DNA of 64,000 bases from a virus, in the IMG/VR virus record IMGVR_UViG_3300007352_000001, positions 1-64,000 of that record, one strand, 5' to 3'. How positions within the stretch are numbered: the stretch's first letter is position 1; the number at the start of each line of letters is the position of its first letter. The position numbers were made by a program, and so were the translations under genes. Under the pieces are notes generated by a model. It was given only the letters and a program-made list of their open reading frames with translations, was not told where the DNA came from and did no database searches. This document shows positions 7,804-16,286 of this stretch, one piece after another.

Positions 7804-8613
7804 ATGATACCGCGCGGACGCGCCGGCTACGAGTCGACCCCACGCCCCACGCCAGAAGGCAAAGCGGTGCGGCGCTTCGGCGCTCGGATGGCGAAGACCG
7901 ACCGGTGGGCAAACAAGCCCAGCAACAAGGTCGCCTATCAGTACGGCGACGGGATGGCGAAGCACTTCGAGCGGCCGGCACCCTACTTCCAGCATCAGCC
8001 GACCGGCCTCTACGTCCAGCAGCATTCCACGGTGATGGGCACCGACACGCGCCTGACCGGTGACGTGCAGTACTCGGTGCCGGGCATGGGACGCCTCGCG
8101 GTGATCAAACACGACGAGCTGCGTCCCGCCCCGCATGGCATGGACGTGCTGGCGGCGGCTCGGCACAACCGCACGATGACGCGTGGCGCGAAGTGGCCGG
8201 GGCCGGTTGGCCGGCTGGACTATCTCACGCGCAAGCACGAAGGGATCAACGTGCGCTGGGACGACATCCTCGCCGAGGCGTTGAAGAAGTCCTCACCGCT
8301 GCTCGGCAAGACCACCAACATGTTCGGGCCGACCTCGCAGAGCCCCGATGTCCACCAGCGCCTGCGCGCGGTCCTCAGCAACCCGACGCACGACACCTGG
8401 GACAACGCCCACGGCATCGTCGTCTCGCAACATGGAGGCCTCGGCGGCACGACCCTCTGGCAAGCGGTGCTGGCGGTCGACCCGAGCTTCCCGAACGTCG
8501 GTCCCCGGTCCGATGCGTCTGGTCGACGGTTGAAGGGGTGGGATCGAATCCCGGATCAAATGACGTTGGCGCGAGCGATCAAGCACGCCACGTCGCTCAA
8601 GCCGCGGCGCTAG
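7804..8613 (+). CDS. Hypothetical protein, His/Lys-rich
   Basis: About 269 aa (ATG after GTG; either could start). The protein is basic and rich in His, with segments such as GLYVQQHSTVMGTDTRL and HGIVVSQHGGLGGTTLWQA. It contains no membrane segment or known catalytic motif that I recognise. Genes of this style occur repeatedly in this operon. Confidence 0.6.
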   Translation: MIPRGRAGYESTPRPTPEGKAVRRFGARMAKTDRWANKPSNKVAYQYGDGMAKHFERPAPYFQHQPTGLYVQQHSTVMGTDTRLTGDVQYSVPGMGRLAVIKHDELRPAPHGMDVLAAARHNRTMTRGAKWPGPVGRLDYLTRKHEGINVRWDDILAEALKKSSPLLGKTTNMFGPTSQSPDVHQRLRAVLSNPTHDTWDNAHGIVVSQHGGLGGTTLWQAVLAVDPSFPNVGPRSDASGRRLKGWDRIPDQMTLARAIKHATSLKPRR

Positions 8614-8757
8614 TCGCGGCGGGTCTCACTGCGGTCTCTGCGGCGAAAACGTCACCGCACGATCACCGGCAGTTCACGGGTGCGGTGCTACCGACGGGAG
8701 AGGTACGCGCATGCAGCCGGGAGAAAGGGGGTTGGTCGCGAGTCTGCGGAGTGAGCG

Positions 8758-9126
8758 ATGAGATTCACGCTCCCGCCGCCGAAGCTCCTCGCCGAGATCA
8801 ACGGGCATCTCGAAGACTTCTTCACGGAGCACGACGAGGCCGATCTCACCAGCGCGCTCGATCTGCTCTGTGCGTTCTACGACGTCGCCCACCCCCGCGT
8901 ACTGTGGCGCCGCACGATCGACCGTGGGGTCACCCTCGGGATCACCTACCACCACAACACGCTCCACCTGATTCGCCCCGCGGTGTGGGTCACGCGCAAG
9001 CGCGACAACACCGAAGAGGAGTGGATCGAGACGTTCTGGCACGAGTGGTACCACGTCGTGCACTACGTCGATGACGAGACCAAGGCGGACCAGTTCGCGC
9101 GCCTCTGCATGGAGGTCGCCGCCTGA
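8758..9126 (+). CDS. HExxH metalloprotein (zincin-like)
   Basis: The 122-aa product carries FWHEWYHVVHYV, the HExxH zinc-binding motif of zincin peptidases, followed by DDETKADQFARL, a plausible third-ligand helix as in ImmA/SprT-like families. It is short and may be a minimal peptidase domain. A 16-codon leader frame (8711-8761) overlaps its start by ATGA and lies behind GGGAGAGG; it may couple translation. The target is unknown. Confidence 0.65.
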   Translation: MRFTLPPPKLLAEINGHLEDFFTEHDEADLTSALDLLCAFYDVAHPRVLWRRTIDRGVTLGITYHHNTLHLIRPAVWVTRKRDNTEEEWIETFWHEWYHVVHYVDDETKADQFARLCMEVAA

Positions 9127-10562
9127 TGCCACAGGGAAAGTCCGAAGGGGTCGTCCAGTGCCGCAAGTGCGGCACCCACAAGAACCTCTGCACCGACCGC
9201 TCGAACCGCAGCGGCGTGCGCAGCATCTGCCGCAAGTGTCAGCGGCAGGAGTGCAAAGACGGCCGCGCCCGTCGACGCTCGACCAACGGCGGCACGATCA
9301 AGCCGGCGTACCACGCCGCGATCGACGCCGATCAGATCACGCAAGAGACCGAGGGCAACTACGAAGTCGTCACCACGGTCTCGAAGACGATCCGCACCGT
9401 TCCGCAGCTGCTCGACGCGATCAAGGTGCCGCGCAGTGCGTTGCTGGTGAACGGCAGCAGCGAGTGGGTCGTTGACGGCAAGGAAGCGCGCAAGTGGGAT
9501 CAGGGCGTCATCATCGACGGCGTCCACCGCGTGGTCGAACTCTGGTACGTGAAGGTGAATCTCAAGCGCCGCCGTGCGGTGCCGATCGCCTTCGAGCCCA
9601 TCCGGCCGCTGACGCTCACCATCCACATCCCGAGCCGCGCCGACACAGCCCCGCCCGCGAGCTTGCGCCGCGCGCTCATCGTCCCGGACTCCCAGCACGG
9701 CTTCGCCCGTGACGTGCAGGGGCGGCTCGATCCGCTCCACGATCGCCAGGCCTGGGCCTGCATGGTCGAGATCGCCCGCTACGCGAAGCCCAACCGCGTC
9801 GTGTTCCTGGGCGACATGCTCGACATGACCGACTGGTCCGAGAAGTTCATCACCGGACCGGAGTTTCGCTCGGTCACTCAGCCGGCGCTGGTCGAGCTGG
9901 CGTGGAACTTCGCGCAGGTGAAGGCGACGCTCGTGCCGTACAAGCGCGAGCAACCGCATGGGGACTGGCTCGCCGGCAATCACGAGTGGCGCATGGTGAA
10001 GGCGTTCTACCAGCACCTGCGCGCGGCAGCGGAACTCCGGCCGATCGACGAGCCCGACGGGCCACCGATCTATTCCTTCGAGCGGTTGATGAAGCTGACT
10101 GAGAAGTTCGGCATCACCTACCACGACAAGTACCCCCACGCCGAGCTGTGGCTGAACGACAACCTGCGCATTTCCCACGGGGAGCGGGTGCGTGGCGAGT
10201 CCGGCGAGACCGCCAAGTCGGTCATCCGCGATGCGCGCTGCTCGGAGATCTACGGCCACGTGCACCGCATCGAGCAGATCCACAAGACGGTGCACCCGCG
10301 CCATGGCGCGGTCAGCTACGTCGCGTTCTGCCCTGGTACGCTCGCTCGCATCGACGGGACGGTGCCCGCGGCAACCAGCCGGGTGAACTGGCAGCAAGGG
10401 TTCGCGATCGTCGACTACGAGCCTGGCAACGGCCGCTTCTGGATCCAGTCCGTGCCGATCCACCCCGGCGGGTGGGCGATCTACGACGGCAAGGTGTTCC
10501 GCGGGAAGTTCAGCATGGCGGCGCTGCGTGCCGGCACGCCAGGATGGCGATGGGCAGCCTAG
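9126..10562 (+). CDS. Calcineurin-like metallophosphoesterase with N-terminal zinc ribbon
   Basis: This 478-aa protein opens with a zinc ribbon (CRKC at 12-15, CRKC at 35-38). Near residue 185 a metallophosphoesterase domain begins: PDSQHG (187-192), FLGDMLDM (227-234), GNHEW (284-288), SHGE (350-353) and YGHVH (376-380), giving the two-metal site residues. Such domains hydrolyse phosphodiesters of nucleic acids or nucleotides. The zinc ribbon suggests nucleic acid binding. It overlaps the gene before it by a TGATG junction. Confidence 0.9.
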   Translation: MPQGKSEGVVQCRKCGTHKNLCTDRSNRSGVRSICRKCQRQECKDGRARRRSTNGGTIKPAYHAAIDADQITQETEGNYEVVTTVSKTIRTVPQLLDAIKVPRSALLVNGSSEWVVDGKEARKWDQGVIIDGVHRVVELWYVKVNLKRRRAVPIAFEPIRPLTLTIHIPSRADTAPPASLRRALIVPDSQHGFARDVQGRLDPLHDRQAWACMVEIARYAKPNRVVFLGDMLDMTDWSEKFITGPEFRSVTQPALVELAWNFAQVKATLVPYKREQPHGDWLAGNHEWRMVKAFYQHLRAAAELRPIDEPDGPPIYSFERLMKLTEKFGITYHDKYPHAELWLNDNLRISHGERVRGESGETAKSVIRDARCSEIYGHVHRIEQIHKTVHPRHGAVSYVAFCPGTLARIDGTVPAATSRVNWQQGFAIVDYEPGNGRFWIQSVPIHPGGWAIYDGKVFRGKFSMAALRAGTPGWRWAA

Positions 10563-10834
10563 AGATGACACCGATCGGTGCCGGGCCTCGCCGCGGCCGG
10601 CCGCGTACGCGGGGCCTGTTCCAGGAACTGGTCCGTTCCGCGGACAACGGAACAGGCCCAAAACTGGAACAGGCCGTGGTCTGCCCGGTCTGCCGGTACA
10701 GCAGCTTCACCGTGTTCGAGCGCTACCGCATCCGGAAGGACGCGGTCGCGTGGGGCGAGTGGTGCCAGGCGTGCGTGGAGCAGTTTGAGACGCGGGGCTG
10801 GTTCGTGCTGTCGATCGTCCCCGATCAGCCGTAA
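10550..10834 (+). CDS. Zinc-ribbon hypothetical protein
   Basis: A protein of about 94 aa with CPVCRY and, some 33 residues later, CQAC, forming a zinc ribbon over the C-terminal half. The N-terminus is basic (GPRRGRPRTRGLF), reminiscent of an AT-hook. Starts at 10544, 10550 and 10565 are all possible. It overlaps the phosphoesterase gene, so coexpression is likely. A nucleic-acid-binding role is inferred. Confidence 0.6.
   Translation: MGSLEMTPIGAGPRRGRPRTRGLFQELVRSADNGTGPKLEQAVVCPVCRYSSFTVFERYRIRKDAVAWGEWCQACVEQFETRGWFVLSIVPDQP
10613..10675. repeat. GGCCTGTTCC / GGAACAGGCC repeat cluster
   Basis: A 10-mer GGCCTGTTCC (10613-10622) is followed by two perfect reverse-complement copies GGAACAGGCC (10649-10658 and 10666-10675), with a further GTTCC/GGAAC pair between. 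The cluster lies inside a coding sequence. Confidence 0.5.
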
Positions 10835-10979
10835 GCCCAGCAGCGACGATCAGGCGTTGGAGATCCGCAAGGGAGCGCACACGGCATCGCTGATTGTTCG
10901 CGCGATCGCGCTGGGTGCGGGGTGATCGCGATGCGCGGCAGGCCGCGCAACGCAGGCGGAACGGGACGGTCGCGAAACG
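10835..10979. other. Convergent intergenic region
   Basis: This 145-bp gap lies between converging genes. A weak 27-codon frame (from 10931) begins MRGRPRN but runs into the opposite-strand gene, and I do not call it. No T-rich terminator is visible. Confidence 0.4.
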
Positions 10980-11276
10980 TCACAGGAACTCCTCTCCCCT
11001 GCCTTCATCTTCGATGAAGCGGTAGATGATCTCGACGTCCTCCTCGTTGCGGCTGTAGCGCGTGACGAAGACCGCGAGCACATGCCGGACGCGCAACAGC
11101 CGTTGGGCTGTGCGAGTCGCATCCCGTTTCTGCGGCGACGTCCAGCCGATGTCTCGCTCGCCGAAACCGATCCCGGACTGGCAGCAGCCGCCGGCAACCT
11201 TTTCGAGCACGTGATCGAGCGCTGGATAGTGCTCGGCCGAGTACATCGCCTCGATCAAGTAGTATGGTCGGCTCAT
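10980..11276 (-). CDS. Hypothetical protein
   Basis: A 98-aa protein whose start overlaps the upstream stop (ATGA). It begins RPYYLIEAMYSAEHYPAL, has a CC pair, a stretch of basic residues and an acidic C-terminus (EEDVEIIYRFIEDEG). It is the last gene of a minus-strand operon. No motif was recognised. Confidence 0.6.
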   Translation of the reverse strand: MSRPYYLIEAMYSAEHYPALDHVLEKVAGGCCQSGIGFGERDIGWTSPQKRDATRTAQRLLRVRHVLAVFVTRYSRNEEDVEIIYRFIEDEGRGEEFL

Positions 11277-12119
11277 GTGTGCTTCACGTCGGTGAGCCCG
11301 AGCGCCTCGACGACCAGCTGCCGCATGCGGCGCCCGAGCGCATCCACACTGCCGTCGTGAAAGGTGTAGCGTCCAGGGTGGTGCTGCTTCACCATCGTCG
11401 TCCACGCCGCCTTGGCGGTCTTGCAGACGTAGACGTGATCCGCGTCAGTCATCGTCGTGCGCATCGGCGCTTCCGGCGGGAAGGTGACCACTCGGGCCGG
11501 GACACCGTCGACCAAGTGCTTGATCCGCGCGGCCTGGTTGTCCGGCAGGCCGACGACGTAGAGCTTCAGCTCGGCCGGGCGGTGCTCGGTGATCTCGATC
11601 CGCGACGGCTTGATGATGCCCTTGTTCGCCAGCTCGCCGATGATCTGCGCGAGCAGCTGGCGGTTGCGTTCGACCCGCGCCCCGAGCGCCGTGTTCAGCA
11701 TCGACATCCATCAGCGTGCCGATCAGGCGCGTCACGACCGTGGCCACGAGCTGGTCGGTGGACAGCTCGGCGAGTAGTTCCTCTGGTGTCGGCGGTGGGG
11801 GCGGTGGCTCAGGCGGTGGGGGCGGCTCCGGTGCCGGCGCGTCCGCACGCGCGAGCTTCTCCTGCACACCGATTGCGGCCTCGACCAGGCCGTCGGTGAA
11901 CCACTTCTCGCCGACCACGGAGATGATGCCGTTGCGCTGACGCTCGGCAGGCATCACCTCGGCCTGGGCGCGCAGCAAGAGCTTCACCGGCCCCTGTAGA
12001 CTGATCGGATCGTCGAGCCAGATTGCGACCGCTCGCGCGAGCACCGCGGCACGTTCGTCAGCGGTCCAGTCGATGCGCCGCCGTTTCTTCGTCGGATCGT
12101 TAGGGACGCCCTTCGGCAT
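11273..12119 (-). CDS. DNA-binding/DUF2325-like protein, probably split by a frameshift
   Basis: Two reading frames meet at about 11698-11710. The upstream part (start 12119) has IDWTADERAAVLARAVAIWL and a Pro-rich linker. The downstream part (11273-11707) has KLYVVGLPDNQ, then TDADHVYVCKT and a closing helix, resembling DUF2325-type domains. The upstream frame continues past the junction only as low-complexity Arg/Ala/His sequence to 11445. I recall a bacterial family with both halves in one chain, so a 1-nt shift, sequencing indel or programmed shift is likely. Two separate genes with a long overlap remain possible. Confidence 0.5.
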
Positions 12120-12676
12120 CACGGCCTCCTACTCAACTCGAACTTGATGGCGCGCACGACGTCGCGAATCTTCTGCTCGTCATCGAGTCGCACGCTGATC
12201 CTGACCCCGGTCCCGTTGCCTAACGCCTCGACCTCGACTTTGTTGCTGCCAATCTCGCTGCCGAGCTGCTTCCACTTGCCGCGGGCGCGCTCACGCTCTC
12301 GGCGCTTCTCCGCGTCGACCTTCGCCGCCGCAATCCAGGTATCGAGGCGATCGAGCACGGCGTCGATCGGCACCGCGGCGAACGGATAGACCGCGCGGTA
12401 CTTCGGCCGGTCGGTGCTCCCGCCCCACTCGATCGCGACCCGCCACCGCTCGGGCAGCTCGATGTTGCGCTGTACGCGCGGCGGGTACACACGGTGCGTT
12501 GACAGCCGGAGCCGTAGGCGCTCCCCATCAACCGGATCGCTGACGTCGAGCCCGGAGAAGAGGGTTGGGTGGCCTTGCATCAGCTTGTGCCCGCGTCGGC
12601 GCAGGCCTTTGTTGAGCGCGTCGAGCACCTTGCCGGGCGCATTGGCGTTGAAAGCGACTGTCGGGCGACGGGCCAT
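12119..12676 (-). CDS. Hypothetical basic protein
   Basis: A 185-aa protein with Arg-rich N-terminal half, a long charged helix (KVDAEKRRERERARGKWKQL) and a C-terminal strand-helix unit VRISVRLDDEQKIRDVVRAI. It overlaps both neighbours by TGATG junctions. The helix and charge suggest nucleic-acid or protein binding, but no family was recognised. Confidence 0.6.
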   Translation of the reverse strand: MARRPTVAFNANAPGKVLDALNKGLRRRGHKLMQGHPTLFSGLDVSDPVDGERLRLRLSTHRVYPPRVQRNIELPERWRVAIEWGGSTDRPKYRAVYPFAAVPIDAVLDRLDTWIAAAKVDAEKRRERERARGKWKQLGSEIGSNKVEVEALGNGTGVRISVRLDDEQKIRDVVRAIKFELSRRP

Positions 12677-12930
12677 CAGAAAATGATCTCCCCTGCGTCC
12701 TCGATCGGCATGCACTGCAGATGCGAGGTCTCGTAGCGGAGCACGACCTCGTGCTCGCGTTGCTCCGTGATCAGCACCACCTTGCCGTCGCGGATGAGCT
12801 TGTAGATGTGCGTGACCAAACGGACGCGGTACGCTCCATCGCCTGAGAGGAACGCATACGGCGGTTCCTCTGGCTGGCGATGATCCGGCACCATGATGAG
12901 GCGGGGCCGGCCTGCGTAGTCGCGTTCCAT
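12676..12930 (-). CDS. Hypothetical protein (84 aa)
   Basis: A small protein with beta-rich pattern (YRVRLVTHIYKLIRDGKVVLI; HEVVLRYETSHLQ). Its stop and the next start overlap. It may be a small SH3-like or OB-like domain, judged only by strand pattern. Confidence 0.55.
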   Translation of the reverse strand: MERDYAGRPRLIMVPDHRQPEEPPYAFLSGDGAYRVRLVTHIYKLIRDGKVVLITEQREHEVVLRYETSHLQCMPIEDAGEIIF

Positions 12931-12934
12931 GTCG

Positions 12935-13084
12935 TCACGGGAGGTGGGTGAGAATCCAGGTCTGGTGCGTTGGCGACCAGTAGAGCGCGATGTGGTCGTG
13001 GATCTCGATGGGGTCACCATCCTTGAGCGTCGCTTCGTTGTGCAGGACGGTGTCCTGCGCGTAGAGGAAGGCCAGCAGTTCCAC
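12935..13084 (-). CDS. Small hypothetical protein (49 aa)
   Basis: A GTG-started 49-codon frame behind TTGAAAGG fills the space between two minus-strand genes. The product (LLAFLYAQDTVLHNEATLKD ... PIEIHDHIALYW) has ordinary protein composition. Position and ribosome site support it. Confidence 0.5.
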   Translation of the reverse strand: MELLAFLYAQDTVLHNEATLKDGDPIEIHDHIALYWSPTHQTWILTHLP

Positions 13085-13087
13085 CTT

Positions 13088-13372
13088 TCAAGGCTGGACG
13101 CGCCGAAGCACGTCCAGGTCCCGTTCCGCGCCCTGTGTGATCAGCTCCCCTTTGCGCTTCTCGGCTTCGAGGCGCGCTTTGAGCAGCGCCACCGCCTCCG
13201 CGGGCGTCTCGCTGTAGAGCGTGTCGAAGTACGCCCGTGCGTAGTTGGTCAGCGGGCCGTCGTTCGAGCGGATCCGAGCATTCCCCTCGGTGAGCCCGAC
13301 CACGACGGCTTCGCTGATCGTCACCCGACCCTCGGTGATGAACGCGATGTAGACGACCTGTCCCTTCTTCAT
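13088..13372 (-). CDS. Hypothetical protein
   Basis: A 94-aa protein with an N-terminal beta barrel-like pattern (GQVVYIAFITEGRV; EAVVVGLTEGNARI), then helix AEAVALLKARLEAEKRK. Its start overlaps the upstream stop by ATGA. Function unknown. Confidence 0.6.
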   Translation of the reverse strand: MKKGQVVYIAFITEGRVTISEAVVVGLTEGNARIRSNDGPLTNYARAYFDTLYSETPAEAVALLKARLEAEKRKGELITQGAERDLDVLRRVQP

Positions 13373-13857
13373 GACCGCAGCCCGAGCCGCTTGGCGTGGT
13401 CGAGGTCGTGCACCGGGATCGGGATGGTCTCTCCTGTCGGCGTCGGGAGGAATACCACGCGCTTCAGGCTGCTAGCCTGCGCCGCCGGCACGTCGGTGAA
13501 CACCGACGCGTCGTCCGGTTCGTGGACCCGGATGGAGAGCACGGAGGAGACCGCGCGCAGCGGCAGCGTGATCTCCTGGCCCGGCTGGAACGTCAGGTTG
13601 GCGCGGGCGCCGATCACGGTGTCGGCCGCGACGCGCAGCCGCAAGGTGCCGCGCTCGTCGACGGCGAGCACCTCGGCGGTCGCCAGGATCTCGCTGGTGA
13701 CCTCGACGACCTGGTTGGCCGGGTAGTAGCCGATCTGGATCTGGACCTGGTCGCCCACAGCCGGCTCGTCGAACCGCTCGTAGAGGTAGCGGTAGCCGAC
13801 GACGTAGGCGCTGAACGGGAACGACGTGCGGTTGGCAGTGATCTCTACGCGTCTCAT
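13369..13857 (-). CDS. Hypothetical beta-rich protein, first gene of minus operon
   Basis: A 162-aa protein preceded by a strong AGGAGGAACCC ribosome site. Most of it is predicted strands (VQIQIGYYPANQVVEVTSEI; GTLRLRVAADTVIG; ITLPLRAVSSVLSIRV). It heads the minus operon 10980-13857 and is only 35 bp from a divergent gene, so both promoters must lie within or very near coding sequence. Confidence 0.6.
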   Translation of the reverse strand: MRRVEITANRTSFPFSAYVVGYRYLYERFDEPAVGDQVQIQIGYYPANQVVEVTSEILATAEVLAVDERGTLRLRVAADTVIGARANLTFQPGQEITLPLRAVSSVLSIRVHEPDDASVFTDVPAAQASSLKRVVFLPTPTGETIPIPVHDLDHAKRLGLRS

Positions 13858-13892
13858 TGGGTTCCTCCTACCGGGACAAAAGTGCGAGAACT

Positions 13893-14237
13893 ATGCCATT
13901 AACGGTCCGCGATTGGAACGACGATGCGTCCGGATTCTACGCCGTAGATCACCGTCATCCCTTTGCCGCACCGTCCTACGTCGCTCGGGACGCACCACCG
14001 CCCGCCGGCTACGCCGCCCGGCACGTGCTGTCCTTCATGCGAGATGCTCAGATCGTGGCCACGGCCGAGCTGACCGTGGCCGAAGGCGTCTGCCATATCA
14101 GCTTCCTGACGTCCAGCGTGGGCGTCCAGCCGCTCCTGCGGCGCTTCCGTCAACTCTTCCCCGATGTTCGGACCTTCCGCGGCACGCGCAGCGGTGGGAT
14201 CCGCACGGGCTACCACGAGGTCCTTGCGCATGCGTGA
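13893..14237 (+). CDS. Hypothetical protein
   Basis: A 114-aa protein with segments GYAARHVLSFMRDAQIVATA, then AEGVCHISFLTSSVGVQPLL and a final RSGGIRTGYHEV. The order strand, strand, helix with a Val-Gln-Pro-Leu-Leu step faintly recalls an acetyltransferase core, but the acetyl-CoA loop is not clear. Function open. Confidence 0.55.
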   Translation: MPLTVRDWNDDASGFYAVDHRHPFAAPSYVARDAPPPAGYAARHVLSFMRDAQIVATAELTVAEGVCHISFLTSSVGVQPLLRRFRQLFPDVRTFRGTRSGGIRTGYHEVLAHA

Positions 14238-14949
14238 TTGGCTCACCGAGGCGCGCCAGTTCCTGCCCTCGCGGGAGCGGCCCGTCGTGAACATGGAGAA
14301 GGGCGATACCTTCTTGCACCCGAAGCACGGCCAGCTGACGCGCCGGGAGACCGACGCGCTGCAGTTCCGCGGGGCGGACGCGATCCAGCAGATCCGCCGA
14401 AGCCCTGACGTGCACGGCAAGACGGGCAACGTCGACTGGATGGCGCTGCACAAGACGGCCACTGACTTCGGCTACCGCACCCGCTCGGTTTCCAAGGGGG
14501 TGCGCGCTTACGAGCATCCGCAGCTGCGCCACTCGCTCAAGATCTTCTACAACGACCCCTCGAACGACGCCTGGGCGTTCATCGCGGGCCGGCACCGGGT
14601 CGATCACAAGCGCGGCGCTGACGCCTGCCAGATTGGGTACTCGAACGAGGACCTCGGCACCTACCTCGCGCACGTGCACACGGCCCACGCTGAGGGCGGC
14701 AACCACCCCGAACTCTGCCAGCACACCGACCCACGCAAGCGGGGGATTCGGATCGACGTCGGCGAGTCGCGCTTCGCGCACCTGATCGACGCCGTGCTGA
14801 TCGAGCGCAGCCGCCACGGTGTCGGTGATGCGAAGCTCCACCACCAACACTCGCGGTGGTACGCCGCGCGCCCAACGCGCACCCGCGCACACCCCCTGCA
14901 GCAGTCCGACGCGTACCACAGCGGCTACGGGTACGGCGATGCACACTAA
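14230..14949 (+). CDS. Hypothetical protein, His-rich
   Basis: A 239-aa protein starting inside the previous gene. It contains LKIFYNDPSNDAWAFI, LAHVHTAHAEGGNHPELCQH and a His-rich tail. The clustered His, Cys and Asp residues might bind metal, but no known motif is complete. No membrane segment. Confidence 0.55.
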   Translation: MRDWLTEARQFLPSRERPVVNMEKGDTFLHPKHGQLTRRETDALQFRGADAIQQIRRSPDVHGKTGNVDWMALHKTATDFGYRTRSVSKGVRAYEHPQLRHSLKIFYNDPSNDAWAFIAGRHRVDHKRGADACQIGYSNEDLGTYLAHVHTAHAEGGNHPELCQHTDPRKRGIRIDVGESRFAHLIDAVLIERSRHGVGDAKLHHQHSRWYAARPTRTRAHPLQQSDAYHSGYGYGDAH

Positions 14950-14961
14950 GGAACTCTGGTG

Positions 14962-15144
14962 ATGGCGAGCAAAGAGCAGATCAACGCCGCAATCGAGCTG
15001 GTCATGCGCAAGGCGCCGATCGACCAAGTCACGGCTGCGCTGATCGAGGATCGCACCTTCCACGTCCGCGCGATCGGACAGGCGAAGGGACCGGGCGAGC
15101 CGCGTGCCGCGTCCGGGCTCAAGCGCACGCGCAAGCTCTGCTGA
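14962..15144 (+). CDS. Small protein with 17-residue helical module
   Basis: A 60-aa protein whose N-terminus AIELVMRKAPIDQVTAA aligns without gaps to the recurring module described in the findings (here Lys replaces the usual Gly). A short basic tail follows (RTRKLC). The start is the ATG after GTG. Confidence 0.55.
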   Translation: MASKEQINAAIELVMRKAPIDQVTAALIEDRTFHVRAIGQAKGPGEPRAASGLKRTRKLC

Positions 15145-15166
15145 AGCGCTGCCTGAACTGTGGATC

Positions 15167-15748
15167 GTGAAGCTGAACCTCGGCGCGCACGGTACGCGTC
15201 TCCCTGGCTTCCTCAGCGTCGATCTCCTGCCGGACACGCAGCCGGACATCGTTGGGAATCTCCTCACCATCGAGTTCGCCGACGCCTCGATCGAGGAGAT
15301 CTACTGCTCGCACACGCTGGAGCACTTCACGTACCTGCAGGCCTTCGCCCTACTGGAGAAGTTCGAGCGCTGGTTGATGCCCGAGGGCATTCTCTGGCTC
15401 GCCGTGCCGGACTTCGAGGCGCTCTGTCAGATCGTCACGGCCGGTGAAGGGCACAGCGCGCACATCCGCGGGCTCTTCTACGGCGGCGACCACTACGAGA
15501 CCGACGTGCACAAGAGCGGCTGGACCCGCCGCTTCCTGCGCGAGGTCCTCGAAGCACGAGGCTACGAGATCATCGGAGACTGGAACGCGTTCGTCACCAA
15601 CGCCGAAGGCGATGGCAGCGATGCGGCTGGGGTCTGGTTCGAGTGGAGTGACGGCCGGCGCCAAACGCTCTCGCTCAACTGGCGATGTCGGAAGGTGGGT
15701 GGCGGTGGCGCATCGAGAGCAGGCGGACTTCCTACACCGGGTGCGTGA
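15167..15748 (+). CDS. SAM-dependent methyltransferase-like protein (copy 2)
   Basis: A 193-aa protein (GTG start) paralogous to that at 6992-7558: LNLGAHGTRLPGFLSVD, IEEIYCSHTLEHF, ILWLAVPDFEALC and GWTRRFLREVLEARGYE all have counterparts there. It is followed by a second, different methyltransferase and a glycosyltransferase, forming a likely glycan or small-molecule modification cassette. The substrate is unknown. Confidence 0.75.
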   Translation: MKLNLGAHGTRLPGFLSVDLLPDTQPDIVGNLLTIEFADASIEEIYCSHTLEHFTYLQAFALLEKFERWLMPEGILWLAVPDFEALCQIVTAGEGHSAHIRGLFYGGDHYETDVHKSGWTRRFLREVLEARGYEIIGDWNAFVTNAEGDGSDAAGVWFEWSDGRRQTLSLNWRCRKVGGGGASRAGGLPTPGA

Positions 15749-16286
15749 GAAGTTCCCCGAGAGCTTCCGCGGCACGCGCGTCCTGGAGATTGGCTCCTAC
15801 AACGTCAACGGCACCCCGCGTGCCTTCTTCGAGCAGTGCGAGTACACCGGCCTCGATCTGCTGCCAGGGCCGGGCGTCGACGTCGTCGGCGTCGCACACG
15901 AGTACGATCTGCCGGACGCCAGCGTCGACGTCGTGCTCTCGTGCGAGTGCTTCGAGCACAACCCGTACTGGGCCGAGACGCTTGGCTGGATGGTGCGCGT
16001 CCTGCGCCCCGGCGGGCTCTGTGTCATCACCTGCGCTACCACCGGCCGTCCAGTGCACGGCACGTGGTCGACGGACGCCGACGGGCGGGCGGCACACGAG
16101 CAGTGGGTGACGTTGCCGAACGCGCAGTGCGAGCGGCCAGGGTGGGACCGCGACTACTACCGCAATCTCACCGAGGCCGACTTCCGCTCTGTGCTTTCGA
16201 TCGGCGGCGCGTTCACCGAGTACGTGTTCGAGATCGACACCAACCACTGTGACCTCTTCTTCTGGGGTCGGAAACGAGTCCGCTGA
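15699..16286 (+). CDS. Class I SAM methyltransferase
   Basis: The product is about 195 aa (GTG start, overlapping the previous gene by 50 nt). Motif I is VLEIGSYNVNGT, followed by YTGLDLLPGPGVD, the acidic strand end that contacts the SAM ribose. SVDVVLSCECFEHN and LRPGGLCVITCAT are motifs IV-VI. It lacks a DNA-methylase (D/N)PP(Y/F) motif, so a small-molecule, sugar or protein target is more likely. It abuts the glycosyltransferase with a TGATG junction. Confidence 0.85.
   Translation: MAVAHREQADFLHRVREKFPESFRGTRVLEIGSYNVNGTPRAFFEQCEYTGLDLLPGPGVDVVGVAHEYDLPDASVDVVLSCECFEHNPYWAETLGWMVRVLRPGGLCVITCATTGRPVHGTWSTDADGRAAHEQWVTLPNAQCERPGWDRDYYRNLTEADFRSVLSIGGAFTEYVFEIDTNHCDLFFWGRKRVR

Noticed and set aside
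8541-8570. A GGATCGAATCC stretch resembling a tRNA T-loop
   Set aside because: No acceptor or anticodon stem can be formed around it, and it lies inside a coding sequence.
9063-10661. A 532-codon minus-strand frame opposite the metallophosphoesterase
   Set aside because: Antisense shadow; the plus-strand gene has all catalytic motifs.
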